64,000 nucleotides of DNA from Cavia porcellus (taxonomy: Eukaryota; Chordata; Mammalia; Rodentia; Caviidae), in the NCBI RefSeq assembly GCF_034190915.1, contig NW_026947484.1:188350982-188414981 (forward strand), written 5' to 3'. Shown here one piece after another: positions 11,637 through 24,559 of the stretch (position 1 is the first letter of the stretch; every line of letters starts with the position of its first letter). Under the pieces are notes generated by a model that was not told the DNA's origin, did no database searches, and saw only the letters and a list, made by a program, of their open reading frames with translations. Position numbers and translations under genes: made by a program.

Positions 11637-12659
11637 CTAGGGAAAAGCAGAAGGAAGAGGAGCCATGGGCATACATCTGCAGTGCAAATGCCTGGGGACA
11701 AGGGCTCTGTGACAGAGAACAAATGAAAGGGCAGGTGGGAGGTGAGACAGGAAATACACTCCCTCTTCTGGGGAATCTCCAGAACAGGAACATTATGAAA
11801 GGAGCCCCCTTAGCCAGAAAGGTGCTTGCAGGGCACTGTGACGACCGCCATGGCAGCCTCCTAACTGTCCCCAAGGCCCACCAGGTCAGCAGCTCATGCA
11901 GAAATGCACAGCACCCTCTCCCAGAAAGAGCTGCAGCAGCCTTTCTGCCCCCACTCCCACCAATTCCTGAGATACCAGCTGGACCCTAAGTACTAAGCAT
12001 GCTCCAGCACCTTCCACCGCTCTACAGACAAACACACACTCTGGCCCGCAGCGTGGGCTGCCAGGTCCACCAGTGGGGACTGATCAGCGAATAGTGCTGA
12101 CCAACGAATGTCTGTAGTAACTCAGCGGTTTTCTTTAGAATGACTCAGTCACAAAAGCCCATTCTGATAATGAAATCAGTGTTCTGACGTTTTGTTTAGG
12201 GCACATTGTTCAAAAGGAGAGAAGTTACCTCTACCCCAGTATTATAGATTTGTCTACCTGAGTTGAAATTACTTAAGTGCACCCATATCCAAAGAGAAAA
12301 TCACTTAAGGACACAATGAACCTTACTCTTTCAAAACCACAGCCTGAACTGTGTAGTATTTTCACATATCTCAGTTGACTCTGAGTCTATAGTGTAGGTT
12401 TTCTTATCTTTATGCTTAGATAGGAAAGCAGAGGGAGTCAGAGAATCCATTCTCTGTCTAAATCAGCAGAGTAATTAAAAATGGAGCACTGGAACCCAGG
12501 TGTCTTGAGTTCCACATACAGTGCTTGTCCCACCAAAACCGCGTGCCTTTTCAGGGACATCAGAATAAAACAAAGGCAATAATAGTTGCTGGTATTTAGT
12601 GCACTGAGACTCCATGTCCACTGGCTTCTCTGATCTGCTGGGAGTGGACCTGAACTCAC
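11637..12659 (-). other. COL15A1: COL15A1 intron 3
   Basis: GT-AG intron of about 1.0 kb between the two TSPN exons. I see no repeat or regulatory motif in it that I can name. Confidence 0.85.
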
Positions 12660-13207
12660 AGTGAATCTGTCCAGCCCCGTGGCGCCCGCGCTGCCCACGA
12701 AGATTCCTGTGCTGGGCCCGAAAGCCAAAGGGCCGGAGGACCGCTGGAAGAGGACATGGCTGTGCTCCTCGCAATCCACGAGGAGGGTCACTTCCTCCCC
12801 TTGGATGATCACTGTAAAGTGGTTCCACCTGTTGGTCATCACGGGCACTGAGAAAACAGCAGCCTCGTGGGACACATGAGAGCCGGGCTCTGTGTAGTAG
12901 AGGATGATCCGCTGGTGACCGTCCTCCACTCCCGAGAGCCGGAGGCCCAGGTGAATGACCTTCTGAAAGGCATCCGTAATGGCAAAAAGCACCCCGCCTT
13001 GGGGGCTGCTGGGCTTGGCCAAGACACTGATGGCGAAGTCCCTGAAGAAGGTGGGTGGGATGAGGGTCCTAGCTGGCCGGCCGACATTGGCTCCAGGCTC
13101 GAAGCTGTAAGCTGGGAAGCCACCATAGCCAGTGACAAAGGACACAGAGGAGGGCAGTGGGACGCCGATGAGCTGTGTGAGGTCCAGATGGCCTTGGGAG
13201 GTTGAGT
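12660..13207 (-). CDS. COL15A1: COL15A1 exon 3 (TSPN / laminin-G-like domain)
   Basis: This 548-base exon encodes residues 30-212 with an intact frame. It opens with STSQGHLDLTQLIGVPLPSS and continues with SFVTGYGGFPAYSF, PARTLIPPTFFRDFAISV, GGVLFAITDAFQKVIHLGL and GHQRIILYYTEPGSHVS, all close to human COL15A1. It forms the TSPN domain, a laminin-G-like beta sandwich at the N-terminus of collagens XV and XVIII. One cysteine is seen here (VDCEEHS); its expected partner is in exon 4 (EELCEA). The acceptor is a CTGCAG, and the donor ACT|GTGAGT leaves phase 0. Translation past the donor quickly loses family similarity, so the exon end is secure. Confidence 0.97.
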
Positions 13208-13879
13208 CTGCAGGAAGAGAGAGAGAGAGCGCACACTTCAGACTACCCAGCTTCTAAATGGGGACAAACAGTCATAAGGGAAACAGGGTCTCTCAGGGAC
13301 CTACTGAAACTGCAGTTTCTAATTTGCTGTTTTCAAACTTTTTTTGGCAAAAAACCCCAATATGAAACTCATTTACAATGCAATGCAATATGCACATGTG
13401 TAGATAAATATGTATCTGTGACACTGGAACAAATGTGTCATAAAACACCATATTGACTTTTAATACCCAGAACACCCTGGGACACTTTCCCTTGCATTTC
13501 ATTACATTCTTCTCCTGTATTTTAATAAACACTGTTGGAATGACCCACTGAATTACTTCATTTCCCACTAATGGATCACGATCCACAGTTAGGAAAATGT
13601 TTACAGATCATTCCTGGAATAATTCTAGAATATTAATGTTCCTCTGTTAGTTTGGTGACTTCTTTCCCTGCTATAAAACTGGATAGGTTCCTTCTGGTTT
13701 ATTTTTAATGAGATCTATTGTCTAAATGCCTCAGCGTGCAGGGCAGAAACAGCAAGGACACAGTGAAATGCCCTCAGACATCAGGAAAACTGAAATTTGC
13801 ATCATTGTCAAAATGTTTCATTATCGCTGTTGTCTCCCTTCTCTTTCTTCTCCTCCTCCTTCTCTTCCACCAGCTCCTC

Positions 13880-14010
13880 TTCTTCACTGGCCTGGGCACT
13901 TTTCCAAGCTTTTCACATACTTTAGCTCACTTAATCCTCACCACAGCCCAATGAGGTGAAGTACTGTTGTTCCCATTTCCCTTTGGAGAAAACTGAGGTT
14001 TAGGTTAACA
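13880..14010 (-). mobile_element. MIR SINE, reverse
   Basis: GCTCACTTAATCCTCACCAC, AGCCCAATGAGGTGAAGTAC and GGAGAAAACTGAGGTTTAGG are the reverse of MIR. Confidence 0.82.
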
Positions 14011-14334
14011 AGGTAAATTCCACACGGGATTCAGACCAGAGCCTGCACCTCTGTACCCTTAAACCCCACACATCATGGAGGGAGGGGGACTGATAGAGCC
14101 CCATCACAGTGGCCTGAAAAAGACCCTGGACAGTGTCCCTAACAAAGGCTGCAGTCCAGCTTGCAGTGACATGCGAACACAGCCGAGCTGATGTCTGGGT
14201 ACCAGCAGTGAGACAGGAAGGCAGGTCCCACAAAGGAGCAGATGAGCCCTGTGCAGCCAGGACAACAGACACAAACACAATTATCACGAGATCTTTTGGC
14301 TGTACAAAAATAATATAAAGAATAATATGAGGTA

Positions 14335-14473
14335 GGGGCTGGGGATTTAGCTCAGCGGCATAAGCGCCTGCCTTGCAAGCAGGCAGTCGTGAGTTCGATC
14401 CTTGGTACCGATAAAAATGAAAAAGACAAAAAAAAAAAAAAGAAAAGAAAAAAAAAAGAAGAAGAAGAAGAAG
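14335..14473 (+). mobile_element. ID-type SINE, full length
   Basis: tRNA-derived SINE starting GGGGCTGGGGATTTAGCTC, with an A box near 14348, a B box GAGTTCGATCC at about 14391-14401, and an A-rich tail ending in a GAA repeat. The direct repeat AATATGAGG at 14324-14332 and 14474-14482 is the target-site duplication. This ID version is rodent-type. It is not a functional tRNA gene. Confidence 0.88.
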
Positions 14474-14524
14474 AATATGAGGCACTTAAAATGATTGAAA
14501 TGACAAATTTTATGTGTATCTTAT

Positions 14525-14640
14525 CACAAGTAACCCATTAGGTTGCTGTGAGGATTAAATGAGATCACATGAAGTACTAAGACTTAAAAATACTCAGAAA
14601 AAATGGTTGTTATTATTACTCTCATTCTTTTCCTTATCAT
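14525..14640 (+). mobile_element. MIR SINE fragment
   Basis: GGTTGCTGTGAGGATTAAAT followed by GAGATCACATGAAGTACTAA is the MIR 3' part. Confidence 0.65.
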
Positions 14641-15019
14641 CATCATGAGAATTTAATGTTCAGGAAGGAAACACAGACGTGACCTTCACCTGAGATGTTC
14701 AGTGTCCAATAGCTACTGGCCACCTATGGCTACTGGGCCCTTGAAATATGGGTCTTTCCAACTGAGATGTGTCATGAATGTAAAAGAAAACCCAAGTTTT
14801 CAAAGACAATTTGGAAAAAGGAATGTGAAACACCCCATTAATAATTTTTATTACGTTTATTGGTACCATCTAGCTATAGACATAATGATCACAGGGAATT
14901 TGTACCTGGACATGGTATATTTTGATTTTTCTTTTTTCCCATTCCCCTCCACTCCCTTCCATCCTTCCTTCTCTCCTTATTACATAATTTTTATATCAAT
15001 TACATGTCAACATGATCAG

Positions 15020-15500
15020 AAAATATTGGGATAGTTGTTATTAAAATATTTTAAAGAATAACAAGAGAAACAAGCATGGGCCCCACTCCACTTAAGATAG
15101 AAAATACCCCTCAGCCCATACTCCTGTGAGCGGCAGTCCACATCCTTGGCCCACATCCCTCACAGCTACTCTTGGGACCCGGGTGCTTATCCTTCTGATG
15201 CATTTGTGTGTTTACTGAACAACTATGTGTCTCTAAAAGAATGAAAAACCCCTGTGCATATTTTCACACCTCAGGAATGGTGGTGTGATGCTTTTGCTTT
15301 GTGATTCTGTTTCACTCAACATTGTTTTGTAGATTTATCCTCGTTAACACACACGGCTCTGGGCTTTCAATCTCACAGTAGCCTTCTATGGTATAAACCG
15401 CCACAATGGGATGATTCACTCTTCAGGTGATGGAGAGTGAGGTTTCCATCACTGGTACCAACAGAATTGCTATGGACTTCCTTACCATCTCACCTGTGCA
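15020..15500 (-). mobile_element. Old L1 fragment, reverse
   Basis: GTGATTCTGTTTCACTCAAC, TATGGTATAAACCGCCACAA and AACAGAATTGCTATGGACTT match the reverse of an old L1 3' region. Divergent. Confidence 0.55.
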
Positions 15501-16358
15501 GGCAATAATCCCGCCGTGGGTTACCTTGGGCAGGCGGACTATGGATTGGGTGGTACACATGTGTGCCCCTGGCATGGCATTGCATGCTGCTAGACTGCTT
15601 TCTGAGAAGACTGGGCTGTGTACACACCCCTTAGCCATGTATTCTCACCAGCACTTAGGGGACATAGAGAGTTACCTTTCAGAGAGGCTCTGGGAGGAGT
15701 TTTGACTATACAGATAATATTCACTTTTAAAACTAGGTGACATTCCAAAGAAGCATTTATTGTACTATTCCGTATAACAAATTTCATGGAAAACATTTCA
15801 AAACAACTGAAAATAATTACTCTATTCTCCACCAAAAAAAGCAAATCTGTACACACCAGTGTTCTGTTAGAAGGCTTCTGTAGCTATTTAGAACCCGTGG
15901 GATAGAGCGGCTACCACCTGGCTTGAGAGGTCCTTTATGGTCTGGAGCTGGCAAGCTCTTTACCCCCAGAATGCCTGACACAGTCGCCAGCTGGCCCCAA
16001 GCTGCCTCACACTTCCTGCCTTACTAAGAATGCTCTCGCCTCTGATGTCTCCCCGCCCCATCCCAGGTATTTTGTTTGAATAACTCCTGCCAGTCATTCA
16101 AGACTCCGTCCAAATCTTACCTCCCTGGAAATCCCTTGTTCCACCTCCCATCCCCATCCTCAGTGCTCCCTGGAACGCATTAGAAGCTCCCTGGATGCAC
16201 GCTGGACCCCTCCATCACAGCCCCCAGTACACCAAATGTCACTGCTGGGCCCCTCACCTCTCTGTCCATTGGACAACGAGGTCAAGGTTCCACCATTCGC
16301 CTCTGTGTTCCTAGTATCCAGACGGGTGCAAATAAATGAATGAGTAAAGAACAAACTA

Positions 16359-16410
16359 ATGGATGGATGGATGGATGGATGGATGGATGGATGGGTGGAT
16401 GGGTGGATGA
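16359..16410. repeat. (GGAT)n microsatellite
   Basis: About 13 units of GGAT/GGGT, with two GGGT variants near the right end. Confidence 0.95.
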
Positions 16411-16734
16411 ATAAATGAGTAAAAAACCCAATTCCCTCATTTTGTAAAACACTATACTGAAGTTAATATAGGCAAAGTATCTATTCGCCATGGACTCAAA
16501 TTTGATTTTCAATCGAATGCAAATTTAAACCAGAAATTAATTTAAAGTAAGTTGGTTTAACACTCAAACCCTAGAAAGCATAAGTTAAAAGATTTATAAA
16601 TCTGATTAAATCTGACTACCTGGGACAAAGTTCTGTATAGAAAAGAAAAAAGAAAAACCACAACATCCAAAATGTCACACAAAAACCAAAAGCTGAGAAT
16701 ACCAGACAAAATAGTAGACAACAAAATCATTTCC

Positions 16735-17265
16735 CTAAACATGCCAAGCAAATAAATAAACAAGAAAATAACTCAGTGGGAAAATGGGCAAAGAGTTGGC
16801 AATTCTACCACAAATAAAAGCGGATATACATATATGAAAGATTTGACCCTACTCTTTAATGAGAGAAATACAAGTTAAGGTTACAAAGAGATACCACTTT
16901 CCCTGTAAGGCTGGCCAAGATCAGAATGTTGGGTAATATGCTATGTTAGCAAGAGGCTGAGTCAACATGAAGCCCTCTCCTGTACTGCTCGTGGGAGGAA
17001 CACAAATTGGTATCACACTGTGGGAGGTAACCTGATATTCATCAAAATTCGAATGCACATGTGCTCATTACCAAGCAGCTATTCTTCCATGATTTTTAAA
17101 GAAAGTTAAATAAGCAAAATATAACACATCATACAAGAACACTCATTGCAGCATTGTTTAAAATCTACCTAAATGTTTATCTTTGGGAAGAGCTAAGTAA
17201 TAAGTCATAACCCAGTAATACAATGAATCTCAAAGAAGCCTTTCAAAAGACATGGTTCTTCGAGT
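16735..17265 (+). mobile_element. L1 (L1M) fragment
   Basis: Contains AGTGGGAAAATGGGCAAAGA, AAGAGATACCACTTTCCCTG, CTGCTCGTGGGAGGAACAC and CAAGAACACTCATTGCAGCA in L1 ORF2-end order. Decayed. A B1-ID SINE follows. Confidence 0.78.
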
Positions 17266-17299
17266 TCTAATATGAAGCAATCGGCAAGACGTATTATGT

Positions 17300-17475
17300 A
17301 AAAGCAAATCCCAGCACTCAAGGAGACTGAGGCAGGAGGATGGTAAGTTAGAGTCCCACCAGAGAACCTTACTGACATCACTTCAGAAAAGAAAAATCTA
17401 AAGAGCTGAGGATAAAGCCCAGTGGTAGAGCACCCCTGGGTTTAGGTCCTCAATACTATGTCTGCAAAAAAAGAT
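17300..17475 (+). mobile_element. Degraded B1-ID composite SINE
   Basis: A B1-like left part (AATCCCAGCACTCAAGGAGAC, GAGGCAGGAGGAT) is followed by an ID-like right part (CCCAGTGGTAGAGCACC) and an A-rich end. Divergent; limits are approximate. Confidence 0.65.
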
Positions 17476-20400
17476 AAAAATAGAAAAAAATAGAGTGCAG
17501 AATAGATTGTGATCAGTTGGAAACGGATTAGTATGTTAAACAAATGAATATGAGAATATATAGTCATGCACTATACGACAGCACCTGGTCTGGGTGAGGA
17601 CGTAAGAATATGTTGCTAAATGACATGACAGCTGTCTTAGTTTAAGCAAAGTCTATGGTGTACTCAACTAGGAATATACTGTGATGATGATGATGAAATC
17701 AACTGGGAATATACTTCCCAGAACCCTTCCATCATTAATCGATATATCACTAGCAGACTGTATTAGAATACCTCTAGAAAGATGCACAACAGACCAAGGA
17801 AGGGAGCTAGTGGCTGAAGTACTGGAGATTTTCTTTTTACTGAGTGTTTTCTTATCCTTTTTAAATATTACATCACGTACACAGCATGAAACATAGAGAC
17901 ATTACATATTTTAGGCTCTTTTTATTTGCTCCTAGAAATTTAAATTCCTACTCATCTTGCTTTCACTCAAAATTACACATCATGTGCAAAAAGAAAGCAC
18001 AAAGAAGGAAAAGAAAAAGCAAGCATCTTCCCCCCACCCCCCCACAGTTCACAGATTAAAAACAAAACCAAGTGCAAGTGTCCTGCTGAGCGCTTTGCTT
18101 CCTTCTTACTTTAATTCAGGAGACAGTCTTCTTCTCTGTCCTGGTGAGGGTGGTAGGGGCAGTACCTTTCCAGTGGGATGCTCCAGGGTTGGGAGAATTC
18201 CCATGTCTGTCGTGGCAGTTGGGCCGGAGGCTCACGTCCAATGGCTTGTTCTCAAGTGTGGCCCTGGGAGCTTGAGGGTCAGGTTGGAGTGCTGGGGACA
18301 CATGGAAAGGGACCAAGAGGCTCCCACTCTGCAGGTTGTTTAAACCTGCCCAGGTTACGCAGGGCCAGCACACATGGACTTCCACATTCTGGATGTTCCT
18401 ATCCCAAAGGCTCCACTTTTTAACTATTCAACCACTTTGTTTCATAGACAGAGAAAATGACAGGAGAAAGATCCATGACCAGGAGACCAAGCCAGGCAGC
18501 AGTAGGTGCAACAGCAGAGCCGGAATCACAGACTCAGAATCATAAGGCTCAGAGAAGGTCCCCTCCCATGACCACTGGCTGCCCCAGATTCTTCCAGGTA
18601 TTGGCCATTGCTGGGCCAGCTAGAAAAAGGCCACGGGCAGGTGGCAGAGGACAGTATCTTTAGTTTGGTCACAGCCAGCTTCAGATCCAGCCTCCAACCT
18701 TCATCATGCATGCAGCCTATGGGCAAATGACATCCTGGTGATGTGGGGACCTCCTATGCACATCCCATGCGGACAGCAAACTAGATGATGTCGAGAAATG
18801 CAAGTGCCTGATGATTTGTAGTGATTGGTTCTTGATTAGATTTAAAGGTATTAAACTCAGCAAAACTCCAAACAGCAAGTCTCCAAAGTCTTTCTCATCG
18901 TTTTGTCCTCTGATATGTGAGGAAGAAAAAGTTTGCAGATGACAGCACCAACTCAGCCACAGAGGAAGCCAAGCTACAAAATTTAAAAGGAAAAAAATCT
19001 AGGAAAAAACCCTCAGCCATCCCTGCTCCCAGCAACCCCTGCTTCCCTCCACAGGCATCATCTCACAGTATGATGTGGTGGCCACCTCTGACCTAGACTG
19101 ACCCACATGTGAGGCTGTGCTGTGCTCCCTGGCTCATTTCTCCTTGGCCACCAGCAGAAGCGCCACCTGCTCAGCGACCACTAGGGAGAAGAGGAGAAGC
19201 CAGGGAGCCAAGAGAAACAGGCCCAGCAACTTGGTGTATGGGTTGTCCTGGGATGGCTCCGTGCTAGGAGGAAGGGCGAGGGGAAGACACAGCTGGCGGG
19301 GGAAGACACCCCACTGGCCTGGAGGGGGAGGACGGGGGCGGGTTGCAGGCTTTCATGGAAATCTCTGATCACAGGATCCACAGAAGAGGCCCCAACATCC
19401 CAGATTATGTAATTCCTGTCTCACAGGACAGCTTTACAGCTCAAATAAACCAGTATTTCCAAAATGCTTAGCACGCTGTTTAGGATGAGCGGGCTACCTT
19501 TCCCTTCACCTTCTTCACGATCCTGCTGTTTCCTGCACAATTGTCAGACCAGAAAACTCAAAGTACACCAGTGGGTTTCATTCTTTTGCATCTCTAAGCT
19601 TCCCCCACTCCAAACTGTTTCCCACTTCCCAGGGCCCAGCTTCAGCCCCATCACCTCCTCTGTGGAATTCTGCATTTCCCACCAGCTGGTCTGTGCCTCC
19701 TGCCCGACTCTGTGGCCATGCATGATCTATCACAGAGGCTCCAGGTCTTGGGAGCTCCTGAAGTGTCACTTCTGGGTCCCTCCCACCCCGCTCTGGCCTG
19801 AGCCAGTGCTCAGGCTGTATCCCCTGGCTGAGCTGAGCTCCAGGCATGGAGTCAGGGGCCCTGGTGAGGGTCAGTGAAGTCCCACATCCAACAGTGACCT
19901 CAAGTACACTCATTCCTCAACTGGGGAGCCAAGCTCCCTCCTGGTTCCCAGGGAGCCCCCTGGAGGCAGATGGGACAATGGTAAATCCTCTTCTTCCTCA
20001 GATCGCAGTTACCCACCTGCACAGGGTTAGACAGATGGCCTCTCAGAGCCCTGTCTACTACGGTATTTTCATGTATGCTCACGGCCTTCAGACACCTCCT
20101 GGCACTCAAGCTGACCTCAGTCGTGTTTTTTCACCTCACTAATGCATAATGATAGCTTCACTTCCAAGGAGGTTCTTTTTCCCCCAACTTTGCCAATTCA
20201 TGAATTTCATAATGCTTAACACTGTGCCTTGTGCAGGCCTGGAGATACAGAGATGAACCTGACCTGTGTGTTATCAAGAAGCTTACCCCGCAGGTGAGGG
20301 GGAGCAGCCATGCCACTCACAGGCTCCAGAGCCATCCATAGCTCTCCCGTGCATTCAGCACCAAGCCAAAATTTCATTCCAGCTACTTTGTCCCGTCTCC

Positions 20401-21101
20401 CCTTCCTCTAGCTTTGCCTTGGCTCGTGTTGTTCCTTTGGTGATATTACCCTTCTCCACCTTCTCACGGGCTGAGGCTGTTCAGGCTGGCTTAGGTGCAC
20501 CCGGTACCGGAGTCTTCTTCACCCTATAAAGCAGGCAGGCAGCAGCCTGGTCTGAAGCAAAGGGGCTGAGTGTCACCACGTGGGCTTCCCAACCTTCTGG
20601 AATCCTGGGCTCAAACTCTCAGCACAGTTCGAGGGTGGCCCCTCCCCTGGACTCAGGGAAGACACACAGGCTCAGTCTTAGAGGTGGACCAGACAGAGGA
20701 AACTCTGAGCAGTCACCGCAGGGTGTGACTTTGTTCCCTGGGGTCCAAGCCAGTTTCTATGGAAACCAGGGACAAATCCTAGCGATGAGGAAACAAACAG
20801 CACAGGGCTCAGTTTTCCTCCCTCAGGGATTACAACGACGACGACGTGGCCGACGAGGTGAAGAAAGGGACCTGTTTTTCCTCCTCCACTCTGCCTCTGC
20901 CTCCGGGACATCTGGTGCCCCGCCTTTTCAAGCCTGCCTCGGTTTCCTCTTCTGTGCAATGGGGTTGGTAAACCTTTCCCTCTGGGGGTCCGGATTCAGT
21001 GCCAGGGCCTGGCTTGGGCTTGGGCTCCCTGCCTCCCTAGGGAACTGTTTCCGACTGCAAACTCCATCCCACGGGTGACCATCTGGGACCTCAGCCCAGC
21101 G

Positions 21102-21348
21102 CTCGCGCTGCTAAGCATTTAAGGTCCGAAGAGACGGAGGCGCGTTCCTGGGCTGCGGGTCAACCCGGGCTACCAAGCCCCGACCCAGCCGGCGAAAGGG
21201 TGAGGACGCCCAGCCACCGACCGCACGGCGACGGCCCCTAGCGGCCGCACGGACACCTGCGCCTTCACTATCCGCGAGAAAGCCTCGCCTGGAGACCCGG
21301 AGTGCAGGGAGGAACCCGGAACCCAATCACAGTCACGGTCAGCGGTCA
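21102..21348. promoter_or_regulatory. Intronic CpG island (orphan)
   Basis: By hand count there are 29 CG dinucleotides in about 247 bases, including GCGCTCGCGC, GGCGCG and AGCGGCCGCACGG. Flanking DNA is CpG-poor. It is not next to any recognised exon. It could be an alternative or non-coding promoter, an enhancer, or a conserved unmethylated element. No TATA box or clear first exon can be assigned. Confidence 0.65.
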
Positions 21349-22860
21349 GGAAGGGACCCCAAAGAGCAGCGCTGAGGCCATGCAAGTGGACCGTGGCTAA
21401 GCCAAGCCTGGAACCCACAGGTCTCCCTCCCATCCCGTTTTCCAGCCCCACACCTGTTGCCTGAAAAGGGCGCTCCTGTATGGGGCTCCTCCTCCCATCC
21501 ATACGTAGCAAGCACCCTTTTAGGGAGAGCCAGACCCAGAGTCCAAAGACCAGGGACTGCAGCTGGCAGGCTGAGGGTGTGTCAAGTAAGGTGGGGGTGA
21601 CTGTTCTGTACTCACGCAGAGGGCCTCTGGCCTGGAATTCCCTGCAGGCACCCACTCCCCTCCCCAAGGAAATCCCTGTCTGCCTGTGCAGCGTGAGCTA
21701 CGAATGCCCCTCCCTTTGCCCTTTTCACCCGGGGGTAAGGAAATGCTGGCATCTTCTCAGGGCTGTTCCTTGCTCTTCCTTTGACTACTGAGAACTCCAG
21801 GTGAGCCGAAATGCAGCCTCCTGGCATGTGGCTTTGTCCCTTCCTTCTCACACACTGGAAGTTCAGCAAGCTATGGGCTGTGCAGCAAAGAACGTGTCTT
21901 GCCCTGTGGGGAGGAAATCTCCTCCGTGGTACACCCATCAAGACATCTGATCTCTGCTCGAACATCTCCACTGCTGGGAGCCCACTCGTGGCCTCCTGAC
22001 CCCATAGCTGGGTTCTTTCTCAAGCTGAGCCTAGGCCAGTTTTCCTGTCTTCCCACCTGCCTGGGTGGGCCTAGCTTTGGTTTTCAGGGACCACACACAA
22101 GGAGCCCCTACTTCCTCATCATGCTGTTTCAGATGTTGTACAGTGTGGAAGGGACCCTGCCACCCGCTTGGCATATGGTCTCAGCAATCCCTTGTCTCTA
22201 AGCCTCGGGTCCCATATCTATAAAGCTAGAGTCTGAGATTGTGTTTTCCCAAGGCCCTCGCCTGGTCTGAGAGCCTGTAATTTCGCATCTTCTTCATCTC
22301 TCACCTGCGTTCCAGTTTTTCTGGTCATCTTGATGGCCTGTCCCTCAGCTCACAGGCTTCAGGCCTGGAAGGAATGACTCCAACAGGGAGGGACAAACCT
22401 AGCTCTCCCCACGGGCTTCTGGGTCTCTGCAGAGTGCAGGCTGGTCAAGGGCAGGGGGCACAGTGCCTAGAACCACCATGTTACAGCTCGAGGCCAGTGG
22501 GAAAACTCGGCTCCACCCAAGCCAGAGAGCCAAGGGCTCCTGGTGCTACCTGACCGCCTACCCAGCGACAAGAACACAGCACACTTCATGCCGCACAGCA
22601 TCCGCCGCATTCAGCAAAGAGCAAGAGGATCTTAGAAAAACCTACCACTTGAAGCATTTCTTAGAAAAAGAACTGTTTCCCTGCCAGGGAAAATCCTGGA
22701 CCAACTTAGAAAGGAGACCTGGCTGGGCAACAATCAAAGACCCCATTTTTCTGAATTACAGAAGAGCATTTTTCTACATGTAAGCTTAGAACGCCTCCTT
22801 CCCCTTTCCGGTTTTCATATATAGCATAGGAATTTTCCCGCTCAATGCAGTTACTGTGTG

Positions 22861-22965
22861 AGCGCTCGCTCTCTGTCTGTGTCTGTCTGTCTGCCTCTCT
22901 CTCTCCCTCGTCTGTCTCTCGCTCCCTCCTTTTTGCTGGTTGTCCCTCTGGTTGTCTCTCTCAGG
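22861..22965. repeat. CT/GTCT-rich simple repeat
   Basis: Imperfect CTGT, CTCT and GTCT units. Non-coding low complexity. Confidence 0.85.
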
Positions 22966-23489
22966 CATCTGCCCAAACCAAGAAGAAGATGGGAGAGGGG
23001 GCTCAGAGTTGTGGTCCAAGGCTGGGTTTCCCTGGCCTGCAACCAGATAGCACCGGAAGAAGTTTTCACCTTCCAGTACTCTCTCTAGTTTCCTAAGCAT
23101 CTTCTCACCTGTTTCTTCTGCCAAGAGAGAAGCAGGGCAGAGGGCACGCTCTCCTTTCCCAGAAGGCACAGGTAGGTGCAGAGGAGGAAGCAGCCTGCCT
23201 AAGCTCCCCTTCCTGCAGCCAGCACCGAGAATGAAAAGCTGGGCTCTGCTTACTGCAGCCCTCCAGCTCCTGGACTTCCCAGCGGCTCTCCCACATGCAG
23301 ATGCCACCTGTGTGTTCCCAGAGCCCCACTCATCTTTCCTCCTTGACAATCTCATCTGGTTGCATTCCAGTGCTCAGTCCCCTATCCTCTCATAGGATTT
23401 CACAGGGCTCGGACTATGCCAACCCATCCTCAGTCTGCAGCCCAGAGATGGCAAATTTGAATGACAGGCAATAATAGCATCTGCAGCAA

Positions 23490-23680
23490 AACCTTGCAGA
23501 GGAATTGCTTGACACCAAGTATCACCCAAAGAACTTGCCACGGATCAATTCATCTTCCTACTTGACTCACGATGTAAATAATACTGTTATTCCCACTTTA
23601 CAGGTTTGAAAACTGAGCTCTGAGGAAGTTACTGTTCCCAGACCATGAGGTTGATGAATGATTGGAATTCGGATTCAAAT
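23490..23680 (-). mobile_element. MIR SINE, reverse
   Basis: ACTGTTATTCCCACTTTACA followed by GGTTTGAAAACTGAGCTCTG is the reverse MIR core. Confidence 0.7.
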
Positions 23681-23814
23681 AGGAATAGGCAAGATGGTGG
23701 AAAGGTTCCAGCCCTGGCTGCTTAGCAGAGTCCTCCTGTCTAGCTCTCCAGGACCACTGTCTTCTGCAGTCTGCTTTGGTGATTCCAAGGCCCTCTCCCA
23801 GGCCACAGTCACAG

Positions 23815-23985
23815 GTAAATGCCTGGACTCGAGTCCACTAACTGGCTGTATGACCTTGGTCAAGCCCCTTCACCTCCTACTCCGTGTGCTGTGCTGCAAT
23901 AGGAGCTCACTCACCTCAGAGCCTGCGGGAGGGCAGGCAACAAAGGGAGTACCGTGCCGAGCACAGGGCAGGGAGCATTAACGTG
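23815..23985 (+). mobile_element. MIR SINE
   Basis: GGACTCGAGTCCACTAACTG and CTGTATGACCTTGGTCAAGC are the MIR tRNA-related and core parts. Confidence 0.72.
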
Positions 23986-24531
23986 GTAGTACAGGTCCTC
24001 CCTAACTGGATTGGTGCAAACCGGGCGCCAGGCGCATCCCAGCTCAGCCTCACCAGCACCCCTGTCTGCAGACCATTAGCGAATGCAAGAATCGGATAGA
24101 GAGCCAGAGAGCAATGGCCTGGGGGGTCAGCCTGGATGGAGAGAGACAGATGTGAGCCCCTCCCTCTGAGACCTCACCAAGTGTGCCCCCCACACACACA
24201 CACCACACAGTGACCCCCTCGGTCCTAGAAGAAGTCAGCCTCAGTGCAAGAGATGTAGCTGAGCACAAAAGTGTATGGTCCCTCCAATGAGGGCCTTTGG
24301 TCCCTTTTCACCCCTTCCTCAAACTTCTGAGCCACTCGCAGGGACCACGCGCACCAGGTGACACAGAGAGGCCATAGGTGTGAGCGGGTGTGAGTAGCCA
24401 TGGACACCGGGGAAGAGTTCTGTGGTCAACTGCTCTGCTTTACAGACTTTCCTCTTCCCTGTGGGGAACAAAGACCCTTTGAGTGTGATGAGGTCCTCGA
24501 CTCCCGAGAATGACATCAGCTCAAGTGAATC

Positions 24532-24559
24532 TCACACACACACACACACACACACACAC
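24532..24559. repeat. (AC)14 microsatellite
   Basis: Uninterrupted AC run. Confidence 0.97.

Noticed and set aside
14341..14410. tRNA gene candidate
   Set aside because: The A and B boxes belong to an ID SINE with tail and target duplication, not a folded tRNA.
20635..21078. 147-codon plus-strand frame beside the intronic CpG island
   Set aside because: No recognisable domain, signal peptide or splice context; could only be reconsidered with transcript evidence.
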